From Campylobacter sp. (GTDB lineage Bacteria > Campylobacterota > Campylobacteria > Campylobacterales > Campylobacteraceae): a stretch of 59,196 nucleotides of DNA. The stretch spans positions 1-59,196 of the forward strand of contig NZ_JAUMZG010000005.1 in assembly GCF_030528245.1 (NCBI RefSeq), read 5' to 3'. The translations under genes were made by a program, and so were the position numbers. Of the stretch, positions 1 to 7,817 are shown one piece after another (within the stretch, counting starts at the first letter, position 1; each line of letters begins with the position of its first letter). The notes below the pieces were generated by a model. The model was given only the letters and a program-made list of their open reading frames with translations. It was not told the origin of the DNA and made no database searches.

Positions 1-1
1 C

Positions 2-604
2 TTTGCCATCTGCGCTTTTTGCTTGATCCTCTCGCATTTTTTCTTTCAGGTTTATCTCAACATGCGCCCTTGCGAGCTTTGCGTTTATTTGCGCCTTGAT
101 TTGTTCCTCATAGCCTTTGGAGCCTTGCTTGGCGCCCTTTCTGCCTTGAAATTGAGGCTTCAAATTTTAGCCTTTGGGCTTTGTTTTTACGGACTGATTT
201 TTGGCATTTTGCACGCCTTAAAACTCCGCAAAATCCACGCCACGCTCTCAGGCGATGCCTTCAACGGACTAAGCGGCTGCAAGATGCTGCCCGAATTCCC
301 CCTCAATCTGGCCCTGCACGAGCACTTCCCCTCACTTTTCTTGCCCACAGGCCCGTGCGGACTGGATGCGGCCAGCGCCGATGCTAGCGCCATTCAAGCC
401 TTTTTTGCAGGGCTTTACAGTCAGGGCTGGTATCTCATCCCGCAGTGGAAATTCCTCACCATGCCCGAGTGCCTTTTGGGGATTTTCGCCCTATTTTTTG
501 GGCTGCTTGCTTGGAAATTCTTACACCTTTTCAGGCAGGACAAAGTCGCCGCCGCCCTCGCTTTGATTTTGAGCCTGTTTTTGAGCCTTGTGGGGCGATT
601 TTGA
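2..604 (+). CDS. dsbI: DsbI/DsbB-type quinone-linked disulfide oxidase, 5' end cut by window
   Basis: Inner-membrane protein that reoxidises a periplasmic DsbA-type thiol oxidase and passes electrons to quinones. The reading frame is open to the left edge of the window, so the true start lies outside; a TTG at 23 is only the first in-window start-like codon. The first periplasmic loop carries the pair in PCELC, typical of the DsbB/DsbI family, and the second loop carries two further cysteines (GCKMLPEF and PTGPCGLD), the latter resembling the DsbI branch rather than classical DsbB. Several hydrophobic segments are visible (about residues 20-65 and the last 50). It is followed after 51 bp by a DsbA-like gene on the same strand, so the two probably form a DsbI/DsbL-style donor-acceptor pair. 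The substrate is unknown. Family call is firm; the DsbI versus DsbB subtype is inference. Confidence 0.85.
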   Translation, partial: FAICAFCLILSHFFFQVYLNMRPCELCVYLRLDLFLIAFGALLGALSALKLRLQILAFGLCFYGLIFGILHALKLRKIHATLSGDAFNGLSGCKMLPEFPLNLALHEHFPSLFLPTGPCGLDAASADASAIQAFFAGLYSQGWYLIPQWKFLTMPECLLGIFALFFGLLAWKFLHLFRQDKVAAALALILSLFLSLVGRF

Positions 605-655
605 CGGGGTTTAAGATTGGGCATTAAAATACGATTTTGAAATTTAGGAGTTTTC

Positions 656-1297
656 ATGCTAAAAAAATTCATCCCTTTGCTTTTGCTAGCCCCCTTGCTT
701 TTTGCGCAAGACTTCATCGAGCTGGAAAATAAAATTTCAGGCGCCAAAAATTCACTTATCGAGGCCTTCTCCTACCAATGCATCCACTGCTACAACCACC
801 ACAAATTCAAAACCCTCCAAAAGCTGAAAAACAAAGTCCCCGATCTGCGCTATGAGCTTTACCCCGTGAGCCTATCGGATGCAAAATATGGCGAGTTTTT
901 GAACGAATTTTTCGCTTACGCCATCCACAAGGACAGGCTCGAGGGCAGGGATGCGGCGGATGAGGATAGCCTCGCGCAGCGCTTGGCGGGGGTTTATTTT
1001 GGACGCTTTTTCGTCGAAAATGAGGCGGGCGTGGTCGTCTCAGCGAGAGAATTCACCGACCAAGAAAGCTTTTTGAGTCTTGGTTTTGCCGTGCTTGAGA
1101 TCGGAAGGGAAGAGCTTGGGGAATTTTTAAAAAGCGCCGAGGCCGTGGAGCTTTTGGAGCGTTTCAAATGGGCCAATGAAGTGGCTAAAAATTTCGGCAC
1201 TCCGGCCTTTGTGCTTGAGGGCTCACATCAAATCAAGCCAAGCGCCATCACTTCGCTGGAGGCTCTGGAAAAGCTTATCAAATCGCCCAGACCATAG
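656..1297 (+). CDS. dsbA: DsbA-family periplasmic thiol:disulfide oxidoreductase
   Basis: Predicted periplasmic disulfide-forming enzyme of 213 residues with a thioredoxin fold and helical insertion. A short signal peptide (about residues 1-17, ending LLFAQ) precedes the mature protein. The active site is CIHC in SYQCIHCYNHH, with Ile-His between the cysteines instead of the Pro-His of E. coli DsbA; the cis-proline loop is visible as FGTPAFVLEG near the C-terminus. The start ATG has an AGGAG site six bases upstream. It lies directly downstream of the DsbI-like membrane oxidase and probably forms an operon with it. The CIHC dipeptide should tune the redox potential; how is not deducible from sequence. 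A DsbL-like specialised role is possible. Confidence 0.88.
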   Translation: MLKKFIPLLLLAPLLFAQDFIELENKISGAKNSLIEAFSYQCIHCYNHHKFKTLQKLKNKVPDLRYELYPVSLSDAKYGEFLNEFFAYAIHKDRLEGRDAADEDSLAQRLAGVYFGRFFVENEAGVVVSAREFTDQESFLSLGFAVLEIGREELGEFLKSAEAVELLERFKWANEVAKNFGTPAFVLEGSHQIKPSAITSLEALEKLIKSPRP

Positions 1298-1502
1298 TCC
1301 CATCAAACCCAGCGCCCCAAACCCCTGCTGCGACCCGCGCCTCTGGGGCGCCAAAACTCCTCGCGCGTCCCAACCCAGCGCGCTTCTAAAATTCTCCGCG
1401 TCCTAGCTTTGCGTCTCAAGCCCTGAGAAATTCCCGCCCAGTCGCGCATGTCTTAGCAGTCCCCCAAGTGGCGCAGCCATTCGCGCCAGGTCCCCAAAGC
1501 AC

Positions 1503-2147
1503 CTAGTAAAATTCCCCCTCCCTCTGCCGAAAGTCGCTCATATTTTCAGCCAAAAAAGCGTAAAATTCCTCGCTATGATTGGGGTGCTTGAGATGTGCTA
1601 GCTCGTGCAAAATCACATACTCGATCGCCCTCAAATTTTTTTGCAAAAGTCTTAAATTTAAATTAATGTAGCCCTTCTTGCTGTTGCAAGAGCCCCAGCG
1701 TGTGCGCATCGTTTTGATGCTAAGATGCGTGTGAAAAAGCCCCGTTTTGCGGCCCCATTTTTTCAAAAAATGCAAAAAAATGATCCGCGCATTTTGACGC
1801 AAAAATTTATCCAAATCCTCTTTTGATGGGCTTTTGATGAGATTTTTCTCAAAACGGGTTTTTTTTAAATTTGCATCAAAAAGGACCCGATACCCCCTTC
1901 CCAAAAATAAAAGCTCATCCTTCCGCCCCTCGCGCTCCTTAAACCGCGCCCAAATTTGCCCCATCCAAGCCTCATTTTTGCTCAAAAATTCCACCACCTT
2001 TTCCTCAGGGCAAAAAAGCGGCAAACTCAGGCGAAACCTCCCCGCATCATCCAGCCTCAGGCGCAAATTTTTCACAGGCTTTTTTTGGTAAAAAATCCGC
2101 CACCCCTTCCACGCGAAACTCTCTAAACCAGTCTTTTTCCCTGCCAT
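1503..2147 (-). CDS. YgjP-like (DUF45/M48-type) zinc metallopeptidase
   Basis: Protein of 214 residues of the YgjP/DUF45 group of presumed zinc-dependent peptidases. The zinc motif HELAH lies in VILHELAHLKHPNHS near residues 176-186, preceded by the family hallmark MRTRWGSC-NSKKGYINLN, and a downstream acidic residue region (SEEFYAFL) could supply the third ligand. No signal peptide or membrane segment is seen, so it should be cytoplasmic. Its start overlaps the end of the upstream MATE gene by 25 bp, indicating co-transcription at the end of the thiD-thiE-hemD-MATE run. The cellular substrate is unknown for the family. The 205 bp between it and the convergent dsbA hold no recognisable gene. 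Confidence 0.8.
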   Translation of the reverse strand: MAGKKTGLESFAWKGWRIFYQKKPVKNLRLRLDDAGRFRLSLPLFCPEEKVVEFLSKNEAWMGQIWARFKEREGRKDELLFLGRGYRVLFDANLKKTRFEKNLIKSPSKEDLDKFLRQNARIIFLHFLKKWGRKTGLFHTHLSIKTMRTRWGSCNSKKGYINLNLRLLQKNLRAIEYVILHELAHLKHPNHSEEFYAFLAENMSDFRQREGEFY

Positions 2148-3442
2148 TTTTTACTCTTCCAGCGCCAGGCATTCACAAGCCCCCTAAAAAATTCATCCGC
2201 GCAAAAACCCAGCCAAACGCCCAAGATCCCAAGCCCAGCGTGAAAGCACAAAACATAGCCCACCGGCAAGCTCACCCCCATCATAAAAACAAGCCCCGTA
2301 AAAAAGGGAAAGCGCGCATCCCCGCTCGCCCTGAGGGCATTGACCATCACAATGTTGAAAGAGCGTGAAATTTCAAGGAAGATAGAGAGAGCAAAGAGCG
2401 GCGCCATCAGTTTTTTGAGCCCCTCCTCAAGAGCGATGGCACTCATCGTAAAATCCTGCAGGAAAAAATTCACCCCCGACACCACGCCGCTAGCGATGAG
2501 GCTGAGATAAAGCGCGGTCCAAGTGTGCTTGTAGGCGATGCTGGGATAATTGGCGCCCACGAGTTTGCCTACGATGATTTCATTGGCGAGGCTTAGGGCT
2601 ATGCCGATGAGCATGATGAGGAGTGAAATTTGAAAATAAAGCGTTTGCACGCTTAAATTTTCCCCACCCAAACTCGCCACGAAGGCAAAGGCGATGGTGT
2701 ATTGCACGATCCAGATCAAATTTTCCCCCGCCGAAAAGCCGCCGATGTTTAGGATTTTTTTCAAAATCCCGCTTTCAAGGGCTATCATTTCTTTGAATTT
2801 GAGCGGAATTTTTAAGATGAGGATTAAAAACGCGAGTAAAACGACGATGGCTACGATGCGGCCAAACACATTCACAAGCCCCACGCCAAAAAGCTCCAAA
2901 TCCGTAAAATGCAAAACATAATAATTCCCAAGCACGATAAGCCCGTCCATCAAAAGTGCTACCCCCATCACCAAGGCAGCGCGGTTATACACCCGCAAAA
3001 TGGCGGATATGACGATGTCGACGGCCTCGAAAAAAAGGCAAATCCCAAGCATCTGCAGGTAAATTTTACTCTCCGCGCCAAGGCTTTGAGGGACCTTAAG
3101 CAGGCGCAGCAAAAGCTCGCTCTGCCACAGGATGAAAAGGGTGCAAAGCAGGCCTAAGAGGGCGTTTAAAAAGAGGCTTTGATGGATGGCCTTGCGGGCG
3201 AGGGTGAAATTTCTAGCCCCCAAAGCCTGAGCGACGAAGACGCTACAGCCCACACTCAAAAAGCTAAAAATCGTGATGAAGAGGTCAAAAATTTGATTGC
3301 CCGCACCCAGGGCGCCCACGAGGGCGTTAGAATAGTGCGAAACCATCACGGTATTGATGATGAGGGCTAGGCAGCGCAAGAATAATTCGCAAAAAATAGG
3401 GATGCTAAGCTTTTTTAAAGAAAGTTGTTTGTTTGCCATCAT
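2123..3442 (-). CDS. MATE-family multidrug/Na+ antiporter
   Basis: Polytopic inner-membrane transporter of 439 residues with about twelve hydrophobic segments distributed in two halves, the pattern of the MATE (MatE) fold. The N-terminal half shows ALVGALGAGNQIFDLFITIF and VFVAQALGARN, matching the usual MATE first repeat (a Q-ALGA-G motif). Such proteins expel cationic compounds using Na+ or H+ gradients; the substrate here is not predictable. It sits between hemD (30 bp upstream) and the YgjP-like gene (25 bp overlap). Two start methionines are adjacent (MMANKQ), preceded by a GGAG-like site. Length is normal for the family. Confidence 0.9.
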   Translation of the reverse strand: MMANKQLSLKKLSIPIFCELFLRCLALIINTVMVSHYSNALVGALGAGNQIFDLFITIFSFLSVGCSVFVAQALGARNFTLARKAIHQSLFLNALLGLLCTLFILWQSELLLRLLKVPQSLGAESKIYLQMLGICLFFEAVDIVISAILRVYNRAALVMGVALLMDGLIVLGNYYVLHFTDLELFGVGLVNVFGRIVAIVVLLAFLILILKIPLKFKEMIALESGILKKILNIGGFSAGENLIWIVQYTIAFAFVASLGGENLSVQTLYFQISLLIMLIGIALSLANEIIVGKLVGANYPSIAYKHTWTALYLSLIASGVVSGVNFFLQDFTMSAIALEEGLKKLMAPLFALSIFLEISRSFNIVMVNALRASGDARFPFFTGLVFMMGVSLPVGYVLCFHAGLGILGVWLGFCADEFFRGLVNAWRWKSKKWQGKRLV

Positions 3443-3472
3443 TAAACTCCGCGTTCATTCTACTCAAAAAGT

Positions 3473-4138
3473 CTAAATTTCCCCACCCCGATCCTTGGAG
3501 TCGCATTTTAGATCCCTCAGTCTCTTTGCCAGGGCCACGCAGGATGCGAGGCTGGATTCTGGGGGGAGGAAAAGATTTTCTCGGGGGAGTTTTTCGGCCG
3601 TGCTTTGCCCCAGAGCCACGCACAAATCCCCCGCGCAAAAAGAAAAAGAGCGCAAAAAATTCTCCACCCCCAAGGGCGAGGTGAAGATAAAAATCCCCGG
3701 CCGCTCAGGCCTAAGCGCGCTGCCTATAAATTCACTCTCATAAACCACCATCTCGCAAAGCGCAACCCCCGCCTCCCGCAGGGCCGCGCTCAAATCCCAC
3801 GCCACATCCTTGCCGCGCAAATAAAGGCAGTTTCGCCCCTTGAATTCAGTTCTAAATTCCTCAAAAAGTGCGGCCGCGTAGGCTCGGCTTGGGACCCTCA
3901 CTCGCGAAAAGCCAAGTCTTCGCGCCGCTTGGGCTGTTTTTTGCCCCACCGCATAAAGCACGCCATCAAAATGAAGCGGAATTTTTGCGTTTTCTAGGGC
4001 TTTGAGGGCGTTTTTGGAGGTGCAAATGAGGGCATCAAAGCGGCTCAAATCCACGCTAAAATCGTAAAATTTAACGCGGCTTAAGATGAGATTTTCCACG
4101 CCTTCGAAGGGGGTTTCATTGAGGAGATAAATTTTCAC
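3473..4138 (-). CDS. hemD: Uroporphyrinogen-III synthase
   Basis: Cytoplasmic enzyme of 221 residues that cyclises hydroxymethylbilane with inversion of ring D to uroporphyrinogen III in haem biosynthesis. HemD proteins are poorly conserved, but the two-lobe organisation is visible: DALICTSKNALKAL in lobe one, YAVGQKTAQAARRLGF in the hinge region, and GIFIFTSPLGVENFL followed by VALGQSTAEKL in lobe two. The likely start is GTG at 4138; the gene overlaps the end of thiE by 23 bp and so is translationally linked to it. Placement after thiD-thiE matches C. jejuni gene order as I recall it, which supports the call. Confidence 0.85.
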   Translation of the reverse strand: MKIYLLNETPFEGVENLILSRVKFYDFSVDLSRFDALICTSKNALKALENAKIPLHFDGVLYAVGQKTAQAARRLGFSRVRVPSRAYAAALFEEFRTEFKGRNCLYLRGKDVAWDLSAALREAGVALCEMVVYESEFIGSALRPERPGIFIFTSPLGVENFLRSFSFCAGDLCVALGQSTAEKLPRENLFLPPESSLASCVALAKRLRDLKCDSKDRGGEI

Positions 4139-4739
4139 GCACCGCCTCCTTAAGCTCCAAAGCCGCTGCGCGAGGGTTTTCTGCCTGCATGATCGCCCTC
4201 ACCACCGCCACCCCGGCTAAATCCAGCCCCCGCAAAGAGGCCACCACGCTCGCATCCACGCCCCCTATCGCCACCACGGGCAGGGGGGATTTTTCACAAA
4301 TTTCGCGCAGGGTTCCTGGGAGCAAAATCTCGCTTTTTTTCGTGGGGCTCGCCCGAAGTGCGCCGCATCCCAAATAGTCCGCTCCCGCTTGCATTTGGGC
4401 TAAATTTTTAAGACTCAGGCCTATGATTTTGTCCTCGCCTAAAATTTTGCGCGCCACGCCCACGGGCAAATCCTCCTGCCCCAAATGCACACCCGCCGCA
4501 TCCAAGGCCAGGGCGATGTCGAGGCGGTCGTTGATGATGAGGGGCACAGACAGGGCGTCGCAGAGTCGTTTTAATTTTAAGCCGAGCTTAAAAATTTCCC
4601 CCGCTTCGAGCTTTTTTTCGCGAAGCTGCACCACGCTCACCCCGCCCTCGATGGCCGATTTCACGCAGTTTAAAAAGGCCTCATCGCTTTTTTCGCCCCG
4701 ACTGGCGACAAGGTAGAGGCTTAAATTTAAATTTTTCAC
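4116..4739 (-). CDS. thiE: Thiamine-phosphate synthase
   Basis: Joins hydroxymethylpyrimidine diphosphate and thiazole phosphate to make thiamine monophosphate. TIM-barrel motifs are clear: VQLREKKLEAGE near residues 38-50, LIINDRLDIALALDAAGVHLGQEDLPV in the middle, IGLSLKN, then GALRASPTK, VVAIGGVDAS and GVAVVRAIM at the C-terminal phosphate-binding end. I place the start at the GTG at 4739, whose GTGA overlaps the thiD stop codon; a TTG six bases upstream is the only alternative in frame. The overlap with thiD upstream and hemD downstream makes this one transcript. Length about 207 residues is normal. Confidence 0.93.
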   Translation of the reverse strand: MKNLNLSLYLVASRGEKSDEAFLNCVKSAIEGGVSVVQLREKKLEAGEIFKLGLKLKRLCDALSVPLIINDRLDIALALDAAGVHLGQEDLPVGVARKILGEDKIIGLSLKNLAQMQAGADYLGCGALRASPTKKSEILLPGTLREICEKSPLPVVAIGGVDASVVASLRGLDLAGVAVVRAIMQAENPRAAALELKEAVRENLSPQ

Positions 4740-5542
4740 GACCAATTCTTAAAAAAATGGTGGGTCGGTCCGCAGCCCTTGCCAAGATCGAGTGAGTGGT
4801 AGATCGCGCCGCTAATGTAGTCCTTCGCTGCGCTCAGTGCCGCGCCCAGATCCTTGCCTAGGGCTAAATTTGAAGCGATGGCCGCGCTCAGGGTGCAGCC
4901 CGTGCCGTGGGTGTTTTTGGTCTCTATCCTCTCGCCCCTGAGGATGTGAAAATCCTGCCCGTCAAAAAAGACATCATCAGCGCTTTCACTACGGTGCCCG
5001 CCCTTGATGAGGACGGACTTTGCGCCCTTTTGGTGTAGGTGCTCGGCGGCCCTTTTCATGCCGGGCTCATCGTGGATTTTAAGGCCTGTTAAAAACTCAG
5101 CTTCAGGGATATTGGGCGTGAGGACATCGGCGAAGTGGAGTAAATTTTCCTTGAAAAATTCGCAATTTTTCGGGGGCATGAGGGCGAAGCCGTTTTTGGC
5201 GAACATCACGGGGTCGATGACGATGTTTTCGGGCTTAAAATGGGCTAAATTCTCGGCCACGCAGGCCATGAGCTCGGTGCTGTTGATCATGCCGATTTTA
5301 AGGGCCTTAGGAGGGATGTCCTCAAAAACGGCTAGAATTTGATCGGCCACGCTTTGGGGGGGGACATTATGCACGGAGATGACGCGGGCGGTGTTTTCGG
5401 CGACGATGCTTAAAATCACGCTCATGCCAAAAAGCCCGTGGGCGCTGAAGGTCTTAAGGTCGGCCTGAATGCCCGCTCCGCCGCTGCAATCGCTTCCTGC
5501 CATCGTCAAAACGGGGATGAGGGTGCTTGTTTTTGCTTTCAT
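4736..5542 (-). CDS. thiD: Hydroxymethylpyrimidine/phosphomethylpyrimidine kinase
   Basis: Cytoplasmic ribokinase-fold enzyme of 268 residues that phosphorylates HMP and then HMP-P in thiamine synthesis. The N-terminal signature TMAGSDCSGGAGIQADLKTF (about residues 13-32) and the C-terminal THGTGCTLSAAIASNLALG anion-hole motif are both present, with VLIKGGHR between them. The start ATG is preceded by AGGAG about seven bases upstream (TAGGAGCGACCC), and the gene heads the thiD-thiE-hemD-MATE-YgjP run. The coding strand contains a C8 run (5356-5363) that is in frame here. No thiamine-pyrophosphate riboswitch was recognised in the short sequence upstream before the R-M debris begins. Confidence 0.95.
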   Translation of the reverse strand: MKAKTSTLIPVLTMAGSDCSGGAGIQADLKTFSAHGLFGMSVILSIVAENTARVISVHNVPPQSVADQILAVFEDIPPKALKIGMINSTELMACVAENLAHFKPENIVIDPVMFAKNGFALMPPKNCEFFKENLLHFADVLTPNIPEAEFLTGLKIHDEPGMKRAAEHLHQKGAKSVLIKGGHRSESADDVFFDGQDFHILRGERIETKNTHGTGCTLSAAIASNLALGKDLGAALSAAKDYISGAIYHSLDLGKGCGPTHHFFKNWS

Positions 5543-5620
5543 GGGTCGCTCCTAAAATGAAAGGGGTAGTTTTAGCACAGTAGCTTAAATTTATTGGATC
5601 AAATCCTGTAGCAATAAAGC

Positions 5621-5749
5621 TTATTCAAGCGATTTGCAAGGATTGATTTTGAGCTGAAGCATTTTTGCGCCCTCTCCACCGCTATCGCCGCCTTTTATTT
5701 GGATGCGAACTTTGCCGATTTTTAAATTGCCATATTTTGTAAAAAGCAC
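5621..5749 (-). pseudogene. C-terminal remnant of a probable restriction endonuclease
   Basis: A 42-codon open stretch bounded upstream by a TAA immediately before the GTG at 5749. It contains KIGKVRIQIKGGDSGGEG followed by AKMLQLKINP, which resembles the C-terminal segment (QRKGGD-G-..AN-LQFKI) that I recall from several Type II restriction endonucleases. Nothing upstream in the same frame continues the protein, so it is best read as the tail of a decayed gene. The neighbouring debris on the same strand is also R-M related, which supports the idea. The family assignment rests on motif memory only and is low confidence. Confidence 0.4.
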
Positions 5750-5813
5750 TTAACCATTATAAAAATATCGTTTTATTGAAGGGATGTAAGTCTCGCTTAA
5801 ATCACTAAAAAAT

Positions 5814-6342
5814 TTAATTTATGGATTGAAAAATAAATTTTCTTTCGGCTTTTTTAAGGTTGCCTACAATGTAAAGGCAATATTTATTTTAAATTTTGTG
5901 CTATCTTGTATTCTTTTTCCGTCAGCATAAAATCCCATTCAGCTCATTCAATCCTTTTATTTTGACACAATAAAATTCTTTTTCATTTTGCATTTTAAAA
6001 TCAAATCCGCAGCCAAAATCTCTACTATCAAGCGAAGAAAAATTTTCAAAATGCCTTGTAAAATTTTCTTTATATTGCTCCGCTGCCTTGCCTGTCGCCA
6101 CTCTTTTGATAAGGCCTGTTTCTGTATTTAGAGTCTAAAAATTCATTGATTTGCAATTTTTCTTCATAATTTTCAATCAAAAAGCTAGAAATCAAATTTT
6201 TAAAAGGGTCAAATTCATTTCTGTAATTTTTGATATTGCTAGGCTTTCCCTGCAAGACAAAACCCAACACATTAAAAGCCTCTATAAAGCCAGAAAAGTC
6301 CAAAGATTTATAAGCCAATGTATCCAATTTTGCAAGAAACAA
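5814..6342 (-). pseudogene. Decayed restriction-associated gene with C-terminal DUF3883 domain
   Basis: Reading leftward from 6342 the first frame gives LDTLAYKSLDFSGFIEAF then SNIKNYRNEFDPF, a segment common in N-terminal regions of restriction-type proteins. Around 6120 the frame must shift to read TGLIKRVATGKAAEQY, then FGCGFDFKM and FYCVKIKGLNELNG; after another shift near 5930 it reads MLTEKEYKIAQNLK and then KYCLYIVGNLKKAE, ending at a TAA at 5814. That order (GLIKRVATGKAAEQY, G-GFDF, VKG, LTEKEY, LYIVGN) is the DUF3883 pattern. At least three frame changes mean it cannot make the intact protein. It lies beside a broken 5mC methyltransferase, so the two were probably one R-M system. Confidence 0.6.
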
Positions 6343-6417
6343 ACCGCAAATAATTAATCTCTATTTTTTATTGCGATTTTAGGCATACTTTAATCTTTTG
6401 TTAAAATCAAGGCTATT

Positions 6418-6857
6418 TAAAAGCTTGTAAAAAAACCCGATAACCGCAAGTTTCTAAAAACTCTAAAATTTCTTTAAAGCTTGTCCTTTGTTGTGATTGG
6501 GTAAGCCTTTGACATTTTCTAAGATGCAAAAGCTAGGTTGTTTGCTTTTTAAAATTTCAGCCAAATAAAATAATCTGCCCCCTTTTTTATTTTCCAGCCC
6601 CTCTCTTTTGCCAAAGATGCCAAAGCTTTGACAAGGAAAACCGCTAATCAATAAATCAAAATCAGGCAAATTTTGTGGCACTATTTTTGTCAAATCGCCA
6701 AGTTCTAGCTCATTTGAAGTGTCAAAAAAGCTTTATAAATCCTAATCGCTCGTTTATCAATCTCACTAAAGCCTAAGCATTTAAAGCCGCAAATTTCTAG
6801 CCCCAAACGCCCACCGCCTCTACCGCTGCAAAGGTCTATAAAGGTTAAATTTTTTGA
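6418..6857 (-). pseudogene. Frameshifted, truncated C5-cytosine DNA methyltransferase
   Basis: Reading leftward, the frame from about 6857 gives FIDLCSGRGGGRLGLE (SAM-binding motif I), then GFSEIDKRAIRIYKAF. At an A6 run (T6 on the coding strand, 6724-6729) one base is missing, and the frame changes to DTSNELELGDLTKIVP, ISGFPCQSFGIFG (motif IV with catalytic Cys) and CILENVKGLPNHNKG (motif VI). A second shift near 6478 gives KEILEFLETCGY, after which the protein stops. There is no start codon in frame (a TAA lies just before PSKNLTF) and the C-terminal target-recognition half is missing. It is a clear remnant of an m5C enzyme, presumably partner of the DUF3883 ruin downstream. Confidence 0.8.
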
Positions 6858-6904
6858 TGGTTAAAATGTGCCACTTTTATCCTTTGTGGCTCCAATTTTT
6901 CCAA

Positions 6905-6946
6905 GCACTCCGCGCCCCTTTCGCTCAGTTTTTTGCCCCTAAAATA
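6905..6946. repeat. 42-bp direct repeat, left copy
   Basis: Identical over 42 bases to 8691-8732. It starts GCACTCCGCGCC and ends GCCCCTAAAATA. The stop codon of the methyltransferase gene (6939-6941) falls inside it. On the minus strand the copy still encodes the KKLSERGAEC stretch of the magIII-like protein, although no intact magIII frame now enters it. Confidence 0.95.
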
Positions 6947-7817
6947 AAACGCTTTTGGCTTCATTGATGCGTGAGTTGGCAAGCTGAATGTAGGCCTTAT
7001 TCAGCTCATAGCCCACAAAATCGCGCCTTAGTTGCATCGCGGCTAGTGCGCTCGTGCCGCTACCCATGAAGGGATCTAAAATCACATCGCCCTCAAAGCT
7101 GTAAAATTCTATAAGCCTCCTAGGAAGCTCGATGGGAAAGGGGGCTGGGTGGCCTATTTTTTTCGCGCTCACGGCACTAAAACGCCAAATGGATCGACTC
7201 CACTCCATAAAATTTTCTTTTGAAATGGAATCTTGTTTATTTTGCTTCTTTTTTTCGCGCTTAAAATCCCCTTTAGAAAAAACTAAAATATACTCGTGGG
7301 TATCTCTTAAAACAGGATTACTAGCACTTTTAAAACTCCCCCAAGCAAGACTTACACCGCTACTAGCACTTTTGTCCCAGATGATTTCGCCGCGCATTAG
7401 AAAACCAAGCTCTAGCATGATTTGATTGATGTGCATGGTTAGCGGGATATAGGGCTTTCTACCGATGTTAGCTACATTGATACAAGCTCTACCACCATCA
7501 ACCAAAACCCTGTAAGTTTCAGCAAAAACCTTTTTTAAAAGTCCTAAATATTCATCCAAACTTAAATTTTCATCATATTCTTTACCCACATTGTAAGGCG
7601 GTGAGGTGAGCATCAAATGCACACTACTATCTGGCAATTCGTGCATAGTTTCACTGCTATGACAAAAAATATTATTGAGTATATCTTGTGGAATAATATT
7701 GTCGTTTTGTTTGGTTTTTTTTTGCTTACGATAGGCTTCGTAAATATTAGCATTATAAAAATTAGATGAATTATGCCCTATCCTAGCACCCACGCCAAAC
7801 GATGAAGTTTCAGTCAT
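6939..7817 (-). CDS. Type II DNA methyltransferase, beta class (N4-cytosine or N6-adenine)
   Basis: SAM-dependent DNA methyltransferase of 292 residues. Motif IV TSPPY is at residues 71-75 and motif I, LDPFMGSGTSALAA, near residues 247-260, so the order (catalytic motif first, SAM motif last) is that of the beta class. The SPPY form is common among N4-cytosine enzymes but does not exclude N6-adenine. VDGGRACINVANI and PIELPRRLIEFYS fit the remaining motifs. The start overlaps the restriction gene stop by ATGA, so the pair is translationally coupled. Its stop codon lies inside the 42-bp repeat. The recognition sequence cannot be read from the sequence. Confidence 0.92.
   Translation of the reverse strand: MTETSSFGVGARIGHNSSNFYNANIYEAYRKQKKTKQNDNIIPQDILNNIFCHSSETMHELPDSSVHLMLTSPPYNVGKEYDENLSLDEYLGLLKKVFAETYRVLVDGGRACINVANIGRKPYIPLTMHINQIMLELGFLMRGEIIWDKSASSGVSLAWGSFKSASNPVLRDTHEYILVFSKGDFKREKKKQNKQDSISKENFMEWSRSIWRFSAVSAKKIGHPAPFPIELPRRLIEFYSFEGDVILDPFMGSGTSALAAMQLRRDFVGYELNKAYIQLANSRINEAKSVLF

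Noticed and set aside
1298..1502. GC-rich spacer between dsbA and the YgjP-like gene
   Set aside because: Looked for hairpins, tRNA and small ORFs; nothing convincing beyond short GC-rich repeats.
5356..5363. C8/G8 run within thiD
   Set aside because: In frame and thiD is intact; length is at the lower limit of slippage, so no claim is made.
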